This document shows positions 16,957 to 26,019 of a DNA stretch of 64,000 nucleotides, one piece after another; position 1 is the first letter of the stretch; the number at the start of each line of letters is the position of its first letter. Position numbers and translations under genes: made by a program. Source of the DNA: an uncultured Victivallales bacterium. GTDB lineage: Bacteria > Verrucomicrobiota > Lentisphaeria > Victivallales > UBA1829. Below the pieces are notes generated by a model, which saw only the letters and a program-made list of their open reading frames with translations, had not been told where the DNA came from and searched no databases. The DNA lies in NCBI GenBank assembly GCA_944390795.1, contig CALXRI010000002.1, forward strand, positions 1 through 64,000, read 5' to 3'.

Positions 16957-17922
16957 ATGATCGATCGCAAACTTGAAATTTTCCGGATGGCCGCCCTGCT
17001 CGGGAACTTTACGGAAACCGCGGCCGCGCTCGGCATGAGCCAGCCCAACGTGACCCATCAGCTGGCACGCCTGGAAGATGAAATGAGGGTCAAGCTCTTT
17101 CTGCGCGACGGAAGAAATGTCCTGCTGACTCAGGCAGGCCGAGAGCTCGCGGAACATTGCGGACAGCTGTTTGCCGATGCGGACAAGATCATCCGCGCCG
17201 TGCGCTGCGCCGCGGAAAAGCTCAGATATCACCGCATCGGAGGCACCATGACCGCGGGAGGCTATCTGCTTCCCGGGCTTCTGGCCGCCTATATGAATGC
17301 CAGGAAGGAATACTGTCTTGACCTGCGGATCGCCAATACGAAGGAGATCGGCGAACTGCTCGCGGCCAGAGAGCTGGACCTTGCGCTGGTGGAAGGACCC
17401 TTTGAGCAGAACTGTTTCCTCTCGGAGGAATACTGCGGAGACGAGCTGGTGCCGGTTTTCGCCCCGAACTCCGATATGCGGAGCTTTTCGCTTGCGCAGT
17501 ACATCCGCGACGGAAAGCCTCTGATTCTCCGGGAGGCCGGATCCGGAACGCGCTGGTATTTCGACCGTTTTCTCGCAGACGGCTCCCTTCCTCTTCCGGA
17601 ACCGCGGCAGATTCTTGAAGTCAACAGTTTCGACGCTTTGAAACTCCTGGTCCGCCGGGGACTCGGCATCACAGTCATTTCCCGTCTGGCGATCCGGGAC
17701 GAACTCGCCGCCGGCACGCTTGCATGCGGACGATTCACGGAAGGGGCGATTACACGGAAGCTGAATTTCATTTATCTGCCGGACGCGGACCACCGCTTTG
17801 TCGGAGATTTCATCCGTTTCTGCCGGAAACAGCCCGTCCCCGGACCGGACAACCCCCAATCCCCCCGCTCGGACTCCGGGGCGAAACGCAAAAAAGGCCC
17901 CCCGCCTTCCCGCCGCGCATGA
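16957..17922 (+). CDS. LysR-family transcriptional regulator
   Basis: 321-aa regulator. The winged helix-turn-helix is at residues 1-60 (LEIFRMAALLGNFTETAAALGMSQPNVTHQLARLE), followed by a linker helix and the LysR substrate-binding domain (GGTMTAGGYLLPGLLAAYM onward; the conserved LDLALVEGP and TRWYFDRFL segments are present). The tail after about residue 300 is basic and low complexity. The inducer is not deducible. The next gene downstream on the same strand is a membrane protein 149 nt away; the divergent neighbour is prc. LysR proteins usually control a divergent or adjacent gene, which makes those two the natural candidates. Confidence 0.92.
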   Translation: MIDRKLEIFRMAALLGNFTETAAALGMSQPNVTHQLARLEDEMRVKLFLRDGRNVLLTQAGRELAEHCGQLFADADKIIRAVRCAAEKLRYHRIGGTMTAGGYLLPGLLAAYMNARKEYCLDLRIANTKEIGELLAARELDLALVEGPFEQNCFLSEEYCGDELVPVFAPNSDMRSFSLAQYIRDGKPLILREAGSGTRWYFDRFLADGSLPLPEPRQILEVNSFDALKLLVRRGLGITVISRLAIRDELAAGTLACGRFTEGAITRKLNFIYLPDADHRFVGDFIRFCRKQPVPGPDNPQSPRSDSGAKRKKGPPPSRRA

Positions 17923-18071
17923 TGTCCTGATGTTTTTTTCGGAAAAAATACCGGGGAGGAAGTTTGCTTTATTCCCCATTTCGTGCTACTGTCCGGAAAG
18001 CGGGATGACAGAAAACACGCATCCGGTGCAATTCCGGGAACATGACAACAATTCGGAAAGAACAATACCGC

Positions 18072-19271
18072 ATGAAACGCTATGATGTCATTGAACCGTT
18101 CCGGATCTCCGTCGAACTGGTGAAGAAGAAGCTTTTCCGTCCTTTTGACGCCAGATTCTACCTGAGACTCGCCTTCATCGCCTGGCTTGCACATCTGGGC
18201 CAGTACGGCGGATGCAATTTCAAATACGACTTCCGGGAGGACCTGAACGCCATCCGCGGCATTCTGCGGCAGGAACGCCCCGCGGCGGAGACCTCCCCTG
18301 TCCTCCAGGCCGCGGACCGGCATGCAGATTATCAGAAAATCACCTTTGAAATCCGGAATGGAAAGGACGATGCCGCGCCTCCGGAAAAAACTACGGAACG
18401 CGCGGGTGACGCGGGAACAACGGCGACAGCCGGGAACGCGGCGGACGCTCCGGAACAGGCGGTGCCCCCTCCGCCGGAGCGGACCTGCATCCGGACAGGC
18501 GGCGTTCCGCCTGTTCTTCTGGCAATGCTGCCTCTGCTTGTGCCCGTCTGTCTGGCAATCCTGCTGCTTGTATTCTGGCTTCTCTCCCGGGGACGCTTCA
18601 TGTTCATCAGCGCTCTCTCGGATGAAACACGCGACCTTTCCATCGCGGCGAAATGGAAAGAATCCAAAACGGAAGGCAACTCGTATTTCCGTTACAATCT
18701 TGCATTCGCCTTCCTCTTCATGCTGTACTGTGCAATCTTCACCCCGCTCTTCTTTCTCCTGCTGAAACTGCTTGCCCCGGCCCTGCAGACGCAATCCGCC
18801 TTCGTCCCCCTGACGTTCGCCGTTTTCCTGAGTGTCATCCTGGCGATTCCCTTTCTTTTTCTGAACGGGGTCTTCCATGAATTCGGCACGCTCCTCATGT
18901 TCCGGAAGAAAATAAAGGCATGGGCGGCCTTCAGGCAGACCGTCGCCCTGACCCGGGACAACATTCTGCCGCTCCTCAAGTATTTCATCTTCGTGATCGC
19001 CGCAACGCTGGCCGTCTTTTTCTGCCTCTTCATCTGCGCCGTGCTTACATGCTGCCTCTGCTGTATCTGGCTTGCGCTCGTTTATCTGCCGTTCCTGTGG
19101 GTGCTCGCATTTCTGCCGCTGCTGGTTCTCAAGCAGTATTTCACCATGGAATTCGCAAGGCAGTTCGGAGACGACTACAACGCTTATCTGCACGACGAGC
19201 CGGAAATCCCCGCAGGAGATACGGGAGAACCCGTTCCCGCGATTCCGAAAGCGATTCAGCCGGAGAATTGA
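18072..19271 (+). CDS. Polytopic membrane protein of unknown function
   Basis: 399-aa inner-membrane protein. An N-terminal segment with a weak hydrophobic stretch (YLRLAFIAWLAHLGQYGG) is followed by a hydrophilic, low-complexity Ala/Glu/Thr region (about 70-145), then about five strong TM helices (LAMLPLLVPVCLAILLLVFWLL, LAFAFLFMLYCAIFTPLFFL, and others), with a hydrophilic C-terminal tail rich in Pro. It resembles DUF7544-like or GDPD-membrane-domain-like proteins only in outline. The ATG at 18072 has a GGAAAG site; an ATG ten codons upstream is an alternative. It converges with the DNA glycosylase gene with a 17-nt gap. Confidence 0.75.
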   Translation: MKRYDVIEPFRISVELVKKKLFRPFDARFYLRLAFIAWLAHLGQYGGCNFKYDFREDLNAIRGILRQERPAAETSPVLQAADRHADYQKITFEIRNGKDDAAPPEKTTERAGDAGTTATAGNAADAPEQAVPPPPERTCIRTGGVPPVLLAMLPLLVPVCLAILLLVFWLLSRGRFMFISALSDETRDLSIAAKWKESKTEGNSYFRYNLAFAFLFMLYCAIFTPLFFLLLKLLAPALQTQSAFVPLTFAVFLSVILAIPFLFLNGVFHEFGTLLMFRKKIKAWAAFRQTVALTRDNILPLLKYFIFVIAATLAVFFCLFICAVLTCCLCCIWLALVYLPFLWVLAFLPLLVLKQYFTMEFARQFGDDYNAYLHDEPEIPAGDTGEPVPAIPKAIQPEN

Positions 19272-19288
19272 GGCGTGGCTCTTTTCCG

Positions 19289-19837
19289 TCAGCGCCGGGA
19301 CGCTTTTTCCGCTGTGCCGGGCGTTCCGCTGCCGGAAAGGGACGCCAGCGTTTCCGCGATGACGCGGTAGGCCTCCAGTTTCCGTTCAAAGGAATAAAGC
19401 GCGGCGGCGGGGCTTGTGGACGGAAGGCGCGTCACAGTCCGCGGACCGTGAAAGACCTCCGGCAGACAGCGGCGCAGAAACTCATATGAAGCCGTTCCGT
19501 TGCAGAAAATGCGTTCGATCGACGGATACTGCCGCAGGAGTCCGGGGATGTCGTTCGGGACCGGTTCCCGGATGCCGGAGTCCAGACTTCCCGTTCTGCG
19601 GCAGCTGCGGAGCGTGTCCCAGAGCGCGATCCCGCGACTGCGCAGAACGGCAAGACGCTCCGGATACGGCAGGGCGGGATCAAAGTCGAAGAGAATCCCC
19701 ATGATCTTCCAGAACGCATTGCGGGGATGCGCATAGTATTCGCCGCGCCGCAGGGACTCCTCCCCCGGCATGGAGCCAAGCAGAAGCACTTTCGCGCCGG
19801 AATCCGCACTGGGGGGAAACGACGATATTTCATCCAT
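19289..19837 (-). CDS. DNA-deoxyinosine glycosylase (UDG family 6)
   Basis: 182-aa base-excision repair enzyme of the uracil-DNA glycosylase superfamily, hypoxanthine-DNA glycosylase type, which removes deaminated adenine. Visible motifs are KVLLLGSMPGEESL, YYAHPRNAFWKIMG, ALWDTLRSCRRTGSLDSGIR and the C-terminal RLPSTSPA. Length fits the family. The start at 19837 has a strong AAGGAG site; a longer in-frame frame to 20032 would cross the divergent promoter and is rejected. A promoter TTGATT-N17-TATACT lies just upstream. It is divergent from the SGNH hydrolase gene. Confidence 0.85.
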   Translation of the reverse strand: MDEISSFPPSADSGAKVLLLGSMPGEESLRRGEYYAHPRNAFWKIMGILFDFDPALPYPERLAVLRSRGIALWDTLRSCRRTGSLDSGIREPVPNDIPGLLRQYPSIERIFCNGTASYEFLRRCLPEVFHGPRTVTRLPSTSPAAALYSFERKLEAYRVIAETLASLSGSGTPGTAEKASRR

Positions 19838-19854
19838 ATTTTCCAAACTCCTTC

Positions 19855-19905
19855 TTGAAATCGCCAAGGATATGGTAGTATAGTATTTTTTCAGCTTGAA
19901 ATCAA
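19855..19905. promoter_or_regulatory. Overlapping divergent promoters for DNA glycosylase and SGNH hydrolase
   Basis: Plus strand: TTGAAA (19855-19860), 18-nt spacer, TATAGT (19879-19884). Minus strand: TTGATT (complement of 19900-19905), 17-nt spacer, TATACT (complement of 19877-19882). The two -10 boxes share four bases, so the two promoters cannot be open at the same time. Confidence 0.55.
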
Positions 19906-19937
19906 ATTGCGTCACAGTAAATTTCATGGAGGATATG

Positions 19938-20567
19938 ATGCTCGACCTTTCCCAGCCATTCCTGGTTCCCGGAGAATCCCTCGTCTGTTTCGGGGACAGC
20001 CTGACAGCCGCCGATCCCGGATATGTTTCCAAACTTCAGGAGCTGCTGCCCGCAAACAGGATCGTCAATGCGGGACGGGGCGGCGACAAGACACCCTGGG
20101 CGCTGACCCGCTTCCAGACCGACGTGCTGGACAGAAAACCCGACGCGCTCTCCATTCTGCTCGGCGCCAACGACGCGGCCATCGGACGCGGACGCTGGGC
20201 GGACGAACCCATGGTCTCTCCGGAAGCCTACCGCTGCAATCTGATCTGGATGATTTACCTGGCACGCCAGAGCGGAATCCGGAAAGTCTCCATTGCGACC
20301 CCGCTCGGATCGTTCGAAGGCGACACGCTCCTGGAACACGGCGACATTCTCGCCCAATACTGCCTTGCGGCACGGCAGGCGGCCAACGAGGCCAGGGTCC
20401 GGATCGTTCCGCTGGACGTCATGTTCCGCACGGAATGGGCGAAGCATCCCGGACACACGGGACTGCTGCTCACACGGGACGGCACGCATCCGACACAGGA
20501 AGGATACGCCATGATCGCGGAAACAATCCTCAAGGCCTGGAGAATACCGAATGAAAATAACGCATGA
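19938..20567 (+). CDS. SGNH/GDSL hydrolase
   Basis: 209-aa SGNH-fold esterase or lipase-like hydrolase. Block I with the nucleophile is SLVCFGDSLTAADPGY; block III is SILLGANDAA with the oxyanion Asn; block V with the catalytic Asp/His is RDGTHPTQEGYAMIAE. No signal peptide is seen, so it is probably cytoplasmic. Substrates in this family are acetylated sugars or lipids and cannot be read here. The ATG at 19938 sits 5 nt after GGAGG; two in-frame ATGs lie a few codons upstream. Its 3' end overlaps the next gene by 17 nt, making an operon with the DUF3089 protein. Confidence 0.88.
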   Translation: MLDLSQPFLVPGESLVCFGDSLTAADPGYVSKLQELLPANRIVNAGRGGDKTPWALTRFQTDVLDRKPDALSILLGANDAAIGRGRWADEPMVSPEAYRCNLIWMIYLARQSGIRKVSIATPLGSFEGDTLLEHGDILAQYCLAARQAANEARVRIVPLDVMFRTEWAKHPGHTGLLLTRDGTHPTQEGYAMIAETILKAWRIPNENNA

Positions 20568-21579
20568 CAGACTGCGCGGCATTCTTGTTGCCGCTGCGTT
20601 TTTTCTCGTTCCGTTTGTCCTGTTCACCGCGTGCGCGTCCGCCGTTCCGACGCGGTCGCAGGAGCTCCGCGACGTCTCCCGCTCCGTCGATTATGCGGAC
20701 CGCGCCAACTGGATCATCCTGCCGGACGGGAAATCCGCCCCGCGCGAAGTGGATGTCTTCTACGTGTATCCGACCATCGTGGCGCACAGGGATCATCCCT
20801 ACATGGACTGGAGCGACCCGTCCGTCCGCAGGAAGGCGCATGACATCGCAGCCCAGCAGACCGGCGTTTTTTCGAGCGTCGGAACCGTTTACGCCCCCTA
20901 CTACCGGCAGGGCGAGTTTTACCGGGTCATCCGGGACGTGGAAAGAAAGCCGGAGGAGCAGACTTACACGAAACGCGGACTGGAAGACATCCGCGCAGCC
21001 TTCCGCCATTATCTGACACATTACAACAACGGACGCCCGTTCATCCTTTTCGGACACAGCCAGGGCGCGATGATCCTTCTCGAACTGATGAAAAGCGAGT
21101 TCAAAGACCCGAAACTCCGTGCAAAACTGGTCGCCGCCTACCTGATCGGTTATCCGAAAATGCCGAAAGCCTTTCCGGAACATCCGCATCTGCGGCTCGC
21201 GCGCGGCGCACGCGACACAGGGGTCATCATCACCTACAACACGGAAGCGCCGGAAACACAATCCTCGGTCTTCACCGGACGCGGCACCTACTGCATCAAC
21301 CCCCTGAACTGGCGCACAGACAGCACCCCGGCGGATGCGGCCTTGAACAAGGGAGCCGTCTTTTTCGACGGCATGAACCGCGTCGTCTCGGAGGATAAAA
21401 ACTTCTGCGGGGCAAGGATCAATCCCGAAACCGGCGCCCTGATCGCCGTGCCCGAGAAAAAAGGCGTTTATGACTCCGAGCTCCTCGGAAAGGGCGTCTA
21501 TCACATGAACGACATCTATTTTTTCTACCGGAACCTGGAAGACAACGCACGCGAACGGGTCGCGGCGTTCTGGAAATGA
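20551..21579 (+). CDS. DUF3089 family alpha/beta hydrolase, possible lipoprotein
   Basis: 342-aa exported protein. The N-terminal hydrophobic stretch ends in LFTACAS, a possible lipobox (Cys28). The mature part follows the DUF3089 pattern: DYADRANWIILPDG, VDVFYVYPTI, then the nucleophile elbow PFILFGHSQGAMILLELM and a late ALIAVPEKKGVYDSELLGKGVYHMNDIYFFYRN. GHSQG gives the nucleophilic serine of an alpha/beta hydrolase. Natural substrates of DUF3089 proteins are not established. It overlaps the SGNH hydrolase gene and is followed after 33 nt by a sugar-binding lipoprotein, so a shared role in using an esterified carbohydrate is plausible but inferred. Confidence 0.85.
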   Translation: MKITHDRLRGILVAAAFFLVPFVLFTACASAVPTRSQELRDVSRSVDYADRANWIILPDGKSAPREVDVFYVYPTIVAHRDHPYMDWSDPSVRRKAHDIAAQQTGVFSSVGTVYAPYYRQGEFYRVIRDVERKPEEQTYTKRGLEDIRAAFRHYLTHYNNGRPFILFGHSQGAMILLELMKSEFKDPKLRAKLVAAYLIGYPKMPKAFPEHPHLRLARGARDTGVIITYNTEAPETQSSVFTGRGTYCINPLNWRTDSTPADAALNKGAVFFDGMNRVVSEDKNFCGARINPETGALIAVPEKKGVYDSELLGKGVYHMNDIYFFYRNLEDNARERVAAFWK

Positions 21580-21612
21580 CGATCAACAGAAATCAGCGGA
21601 ACGGAATATGAA

Positions 21613-22563
21613 ATGAAAAAAGTGTGTTTCCTTCTGGCGGCGCTCCTTCTTCTTGCTTCAGGATGCGGCAAAGACTCGGGCAAAAAACTCAGAATCGGGA
21701 TTTCCATCCCCGCGGCGACGCACGGATGGACCGGAGGCGTGGTCTGGAGCGCGGAACGCGCGAAAAGAAATCTCGAGGCGGAAAATCCGGATCTTCAGGT
21801 CATTGTGACTTCCAGCGCGAATACGGCGGACCAGGTCAACCGGATTGAAAACCTGATCGCACGGAACGTGGATGCGCTGGTCGTGCTGGCGCAGGAGCCC
21901 GGTCCGATTTCGGACATCTGCGCGAAAGCGGCACGGCAGGGAATCTTTCTGGTCGTGGTTTCCAATCCGCTCGACCAGCCCGTGCAGGATGTCTTCGTAA
22001 ACGGCGACAACCGCAGTTTCGGAGCCGCCGCGGCAAAGGCGATGGGCCGGATTCTCGGCGGGAAAGGAGACATTCTGATGATGGAGGGCGTCCCCTGCCC
22101 CATCAACACCGACCGGGTCGAATCCTTCCGGGAAACGCTGTCGAAAGAATTTCCCGGCATCCGGATTCTCGAGTCGCAGGCCGCCTGGTGGAACACGGAA
22201 AAGGGGCTTGCCCTGATGGAAAACTACCTCCAGAAATATCCGAAAATCGACGCCGTATGGGCGGGAGACGACGATGTTCTGGTCGGCGCGCTGAAGGCAT
22301 ATGAGGAATCCGGGCGCACGGACGTCAAAGCCATGATCGGCGGCGGCGGAAGCCGCAAAACGGTAAAACGCCTTCTGGACGGCGATCCCGTGGTCAAGGC
22401 GACAGTCACCTACTCTCCCCGCATGCTCGAACGCGGCGTCGAGGAGGCTCTCGCAGGGCTTCGGAACGGGAAAAAAGCACGCGAAAAAGAAGTCATCATT
22501 CCGTCGCAGATCGTCACGCATGAAAATGCGAAAGAGCACTATTTCCCCGACTCGGTCTACTGA
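21613..22563 (+). CDS. Substrate-binding lipoprotein, ribose/sugar ABC type
   Basis: 316-aa periplasmic-binding-protein-I-like receptor. Signal and lipobox LLLLASGCGKD (lipidated Cys18), then the type-1 fold: LRIGISIPAATHGWTGGVVW, NTADQVNRIENLIARNVDALVVL, VFVNGDNRSFGAAAAKAMGRIL and IDAVWAGDDDVLVGALKAYEESG. This family binds sugars such as ribose, xylose or autoinducer-2 for an ABC importer. No permease or ATPase gene is adjacent, so it must use a distant partner or act as a sensor input. It overlaps the longer frame of the next gene; the GTG chosen for that gene leaves a 22-nt gap. Confidence 0.9.
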   Translation: MKKVCFLLAALLLLASGCGKDSGKKLRIGISIPAATHGWTGGVVWSAERAKRNLEAENPDLQVIVTSSANTADQVNRIENLIARNVDALVVLAQEPGPISDICAKAARQGIFLVVVSNPLDQPVQDVFVNGDNRSFGAAAAKAMGRILGGKGDILMMEGVPCPINTDRVESFRETLSKEFPGIRILESQAAWWNTEKGLALMENYLQKYPKIDAVWAGDDDVLVGALKAYEESGRTDVKAMIGGGGSRKTVKRLLDGDPVVKATVTYSPRMLERGVEEALAGLRNGKKAREKEVIIPSQIVTHENAKEHYFPDSVY

Positions 22564-22585
22564 AACGCCATTCGGAGCAGATCCT

Positions 22586-23944
22586 GTGAAGCCTCATGAA
22601 CATCCCCGCATCCACGCAGAACCGGAATCCGGCGGCGATTCGCGCAAGCTTCCGTCCGCCCGGCTCCGGACCCAGGCGGACACCTGCACGGGAATTCTTT
22701 CGGAAATTCTCGACGCCGTTCTGGGAAAATCACTGCCGGCGGATCAGTTCCTGGCGGGACGTTTCCGGAAGGACCGGAGATTCGGATCCCGGGACCGGAG
22801 GCTGATTTCCCGGGCGGTGTTTTCCGTTTTCCGTCAGTATGGCTTTCTCCGCGAAGCTTTTGGCTTCCGTCCTGAAAACGGCTCCGACAGACGCGTCCTG
22901 TCACTCTGCATTCTCGGCGCGGCTCTGCTTGAAGGGTATCTCCCGGAAACGTATCCGCGCCATCTGGAAGACGCGGGACTCCGCGAAGACGCTTTTCTGC
23001 GCATCTTTGAGATCCGGGACGAACTGGAACGTTTCCGGCGCTTTGCCGCGCTTGCCGGATCGGAATACTCGCCGGACCTCTCCCACATTCTGCCGGGATG
23101 GGCTCTTCCGGAGCTCGTTCAACCCTTTGACGAACGCTTTTACCGGGCCATGCGGACCCGCCCTCCAATGTGGATCCGGACACAGACGGACCGCATTGAT
23201 TTTCTGCTGAAATCCCTTGCGGAAGCAGGGCTTGCAGCGGTCCGGCATCCCGCGCTTCCCGATGCCTTCTCCATTGCGGACGCCCATGTGAATCTGCATA
23301 CGATGGAAGCCTACCGCAAAGGGCTTTTCGAACTTCAGGACATCTCCTCCCAGTGCATCGGGCGCGCCTGCATGCCGTCCCGGGGCGAAACCTGGTGGGA
23401 TGCGTGTTCCGGCGGAGGGGGAAAAGCCCTTCAGCTGGCCTCGCTCCTGCACCGCACCGGCGTCGTCACGGCAACCGACATCCGCGCCTGTAAACTTGCC
23501 GAACTGAAAAAACGCGCCGCACGCGCGGCATTCCCGAACATTCGGATCATGGAATGGGATGAGAAAAAACAGGGGAAAAAATGTTTTTCCGGCGTGCTGG
23601 TCGACGCTCCGTGCAGTTCCTCCGGCCGCTGGCGCCGCAATCCCGAAGCCCGCTGGACTGCAAAGCCGGAGGCTTTGCAGTCCCTGCGGAAAACCCAGCT
23701 GGAAATTCTGAACCACGCTTCGCAGGCGGTTCGCCCCGGCGGCGTTCTGGTCTATGCGACCTGCTCCATGTTCCGGCGGGAAAACGCTTCCGTCGTTCAT
23801 GCTTTTCTGGAAAGCCATCCGGAATTTCATCTGGAGCCATTTCCGAATCCGCTGACCGGAGAAATGAACAGCGGAATGCAGCAGATCATGCCGTGGGACG
23901 CGGACTGCGACGCCTCTTTTGCGGCGCGAATGCGAAGAAACTGA
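22586..23944 (+). CDS. RsmB/NOP-family RNA (cytosine-5) methyltransferase
   Basis: 452-aa SAM-dependent rRNA m5C methyltransferase of the RsmB/NOL1 type. An N-terminal helical NusB-like region (LSEILDAVLGKSLPADQFLAG and DRRLISRAVFSVFRQYGFLREAFG) precedes a Rossmann methyltransferase domain. Motif I is DACSGGGGKALQLASLLHRTG; the two catalytic cysteines lie in DAPCSSSGRWRRNP and VYATCSMFRREN. I place the start at a GTG (22586) with GGAG 8 nt upstream, because the upstream ATG lies inside the preceding gene. The final residues are short compared with RsmB but complete. The likely target is 16S rRNA; the exact position is not certain. Confidence 0.88.
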   Translation: MKPHEHPRIHAEPESGGDSRKLPSARLRTQADTCTGILSEILDAVLGKSLPADQFLAGRFRKDRRFGSRDRRLISRAVFSVFRQYGFLREAFGFRPENGSDRRVLSLCILGAALLEGYLPETYPRHLEDAGLREDAFLRIFEIRDELERFRRFAALAGSEYSPDLSHILPGWALPELVQPFDERFYRAMRTRPPMWIRTQTDRIDFLLKSLAEAGLAAVRHPALPDAFSIADAHVNLHTMEAYRKGLFELQDISSQCIGRACMPSRGETWWDACSGGGGKALQLASLLHRTGVVTATDIRACKLAELKKRAARAAFPNIRIMEWDEKKQGKKCFSGVLVDAPCSSSGRWRRNPEARWTAKPEALQSLRKTQLEILNHASQAVRPGGVLVYATCSMFRRENASVVHAFLESHPEFHLEPFPNPLTGEMNSGMQQIMPWDADCDASFAARMRRN

Positions 23945-24060
23945 AAACTGCGCGCCCTCCGCTTTGCAGGAATGCTGAGGAAGAAATGCGACAGGATGTT
24001 TTCTGAGAAGAAGCGCCCGCCTGCTGCTGGCGTTGAAATTAAAACATGAGGAATCGTCAT

Positions 24061-26019
24061 ATGCAGAAACAACCGATACGGACTCGAAAGGAGTGGACAT
24101 TCTTTCTGATTCTCGCCACACTTCTCCTGATTGCGCCTCCGATTCTGGAACCTCTCTGCGAATCCTTCCGCAACCGGAATGTGAGCATTCTGGAAAGCAC
24201 CCCCTGCTTCGAAGCGCCCTCCCCCGATTCCCAATGCCTGAAAATCATGGAAAAAACGGCGAAGTTCCGGACACTGGAGTGGAAACGTCTGCCGTATCTT
24301 CCGAAGGAATTCAATGAAGGCAGATGGTTTCCGGCGGAATATCTCCTGACATTCCATAAGATTCAGATGGAGGACGGCAGAACGGCCTGGGTCTCGCCGG
24401 ACCTGATTGTCATCAACGGCAGGACGGAAGTCTTCACGTTTTCCCAGCAGCGCCATCTCCCCGCGGTATTGACCTCGCTCTGCGGCCTGGGGCTCGTTCT
24501 GCTTTTCGGTCTGCCCATGATCCGGGACCCCTTTCGGCACGGCGGACGCGGCAGTGCCGGATCGCTCGTTTCCATTCTCTATCTGATTGCCTTTCTGAAA
24601 CAGTTCCTTCTCAGTGCGTGGCTTTATTTCGGAACCGGATCACAAGTCCGCCTGACGGATGAATTCTGTTATTTCCGGATTGCGCATGAATTCTTCAGCG
24701 GGGTCACCGAGCCATGGAACTATACAGTCGGTTATCCGCTTCTGATTTCCCCGCTGATCGCCGCGACGGGGATATCCGGAGAGGGAGTGCAGAAAGCTTC
24801 GGAGCTGATCTCCGCATTCAACGGCTATCTGATCCTGCCCCTCTGCACGGTGATGCTTGCCGTCATCCTGCATCACTTCTGCGGGTCCCTGCGCCGGACC
24901 TTCTGGCTGCTGTGTGTCTTCCTGGCGATCCCATTTGTCATTCATCCGTATGAGAATTTTCCGAATCAGCACTTCTCCATCTGGATCGATCTGCCCGTGC
25001 CGCTTCTCTCCTACCAGTCCTATTACACACAGATATGGACAGGCTGGAATGCGCTGAGCGATCCGGCGTCGACATTCTTCGTCATGCTCTGCGTCCTGCT
25101 CGGGATCTTCCGCGCGAACGGCATTCCGAGAATGATTCTGATCTCGGGGCTGTTCGCATTCGCCTGCCTGATCCGCATCAACAACATTTTCTTTGCTCCG
25201 CTGCTCGCCTTTCTTTTCTGGGAGAACAACCGGGAACGCTTTCTGGAAAAACGCATTTTTCTGCTCCGTGATCTTCTGCTTTGTCTTGCGGCGTTTCTGT
25301 GCGTTTTCCTGATTCAGTTCCTGATCAACCTGCGGGATTTCTCCTCCCCCTTCACATGGCCCTACGTGCTGCACGACACAGCAAGTCAGGGGTTCCGCCT
25401 GCAGGCTCTCCGAAACGGCGGAATGAACTATTTCATCTGCTGCAATCTGCTTCTTTTCTCCTTCGGCACGGCGGCGCTCCTTTTTCTGAAAAGGAAAAAA
25501 CTCCGGATTCTCTTCATTTTCTGGATTTTCCCTCTGACTCTTTTTTTCAGCGGATACGTCTGTTTTTCGGCAAGTCCGGTCCGCTTCATTCTGCCGGCGC
25601 TGTTCGGACTCTGCGCGGCAATCGGATGCGGGGAATTCTGGAACATCTCCCCGGACAGGCGGACGCGAACAGGACTCATCCTGCTGCTGTTGCTGATGAT
25701 CCTGGCATACAACCCGTACTTTCAAACCCGGGTTGCGGAACAGCTTTTCCATGCTCTAACATTTTCCGCGTATAAAAACGCCTGCATTCTGATCCGGACG
25801 CTCTTTCTGCTTCTGTGTCTCGGAGCAACCCTGCCGTTCCTGCGCAGGAAACTGTCCCCGCACCTCTGCTGCTGGATTACGGGAATCCTTCTCTTCTTCT
25901 CCGGATGCGGAGTACTGCTGTGGGCTGTTTCGCTGCTGCTTGTAATCTACGGGGTCTGCGTGTTTTTCAAGGACGCCTTGACAGACCTCTTCTTCGGAAA
26001 CAGCAGAACGAGCCGGTAG
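24061..26019 (+). CDS. GT-C-type polytopic membrane protein (glycosyltransferase-like)
   Basis: 652-aa membrane protein with one N-terminal TM (FFLILATLLLIAPPILEPL), a soluble loop of about 100 residues, and about eleven further TMs. An acidic motif in the first extracytoplasmic loop after a TM (VRLTDEFCYFRIAHEFFSG), followed by NYTVGYPLLISPLIAATG, resembles the DE-type catalytic loop of the GT39/ArnT lipid-linked sugar transferases. Function is inferred from that outline only. The ATG at 24061 has a TGAGGA site at 24047-24052; an ATG five codons earlier overlaps this site. Its last 73 bases overlap the 3' end of the convergent GT39-like gene. Confidence 0.75.
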   Translation: MQKQPIRTRKEWTFFLILATLLLIAPPILEPLCESFRNRNVSILESTPCFEAPSPDSQCLKIMEKTAKFRTLEWKRLPYLPKEFNEGRWFPAEYLLTFHKIQMEDGRTAWVSPDLIVINGRTEVFTFSQQRHLPAVLTSLCGLGLVLLFGLPMIRDPFRHGGRGSAGSLVSILYLIAFLKQFLLSAWLYFGTGSQVRLTDEFCYFRIAHEFFSGVTEPWNYTVGYPLLISPLIAATGISGEGVQKASELISAFNGYLILPLCTVMLAVILHHFCGSLRRTFWLLCVFLAIPFVIHPYENFPNQHFSIWIDLPVPLLSYQSYYTQIWTGWNALSDPASTFFVMLCVLLGIFRANGIPRMILISGLFAFACLIRINNIFFAPLLAFLFWENNRERFLEKRIFLLRDLLLCLAAFLCVFLIQFLINLRDFSSPFTWPYVLHDTASQGFRLQALRNGGMNYFICCNLLLFSFGTAALLFLKRKKLRILFIFWIFPLTLFFSGYVCFSASPVRFILPALFGLCAAIGCGEFWNISPDRRTRTGLILLLLLMILAYNPYFQTRVAEQLFHALTFSAYKNACILIRTLFLLLCLGATLPFLRRKLSPHLCCWITGILLFFSGCGVLLWAVSLLLVIYGVCVFFKDALTDLFFGNSRTSR

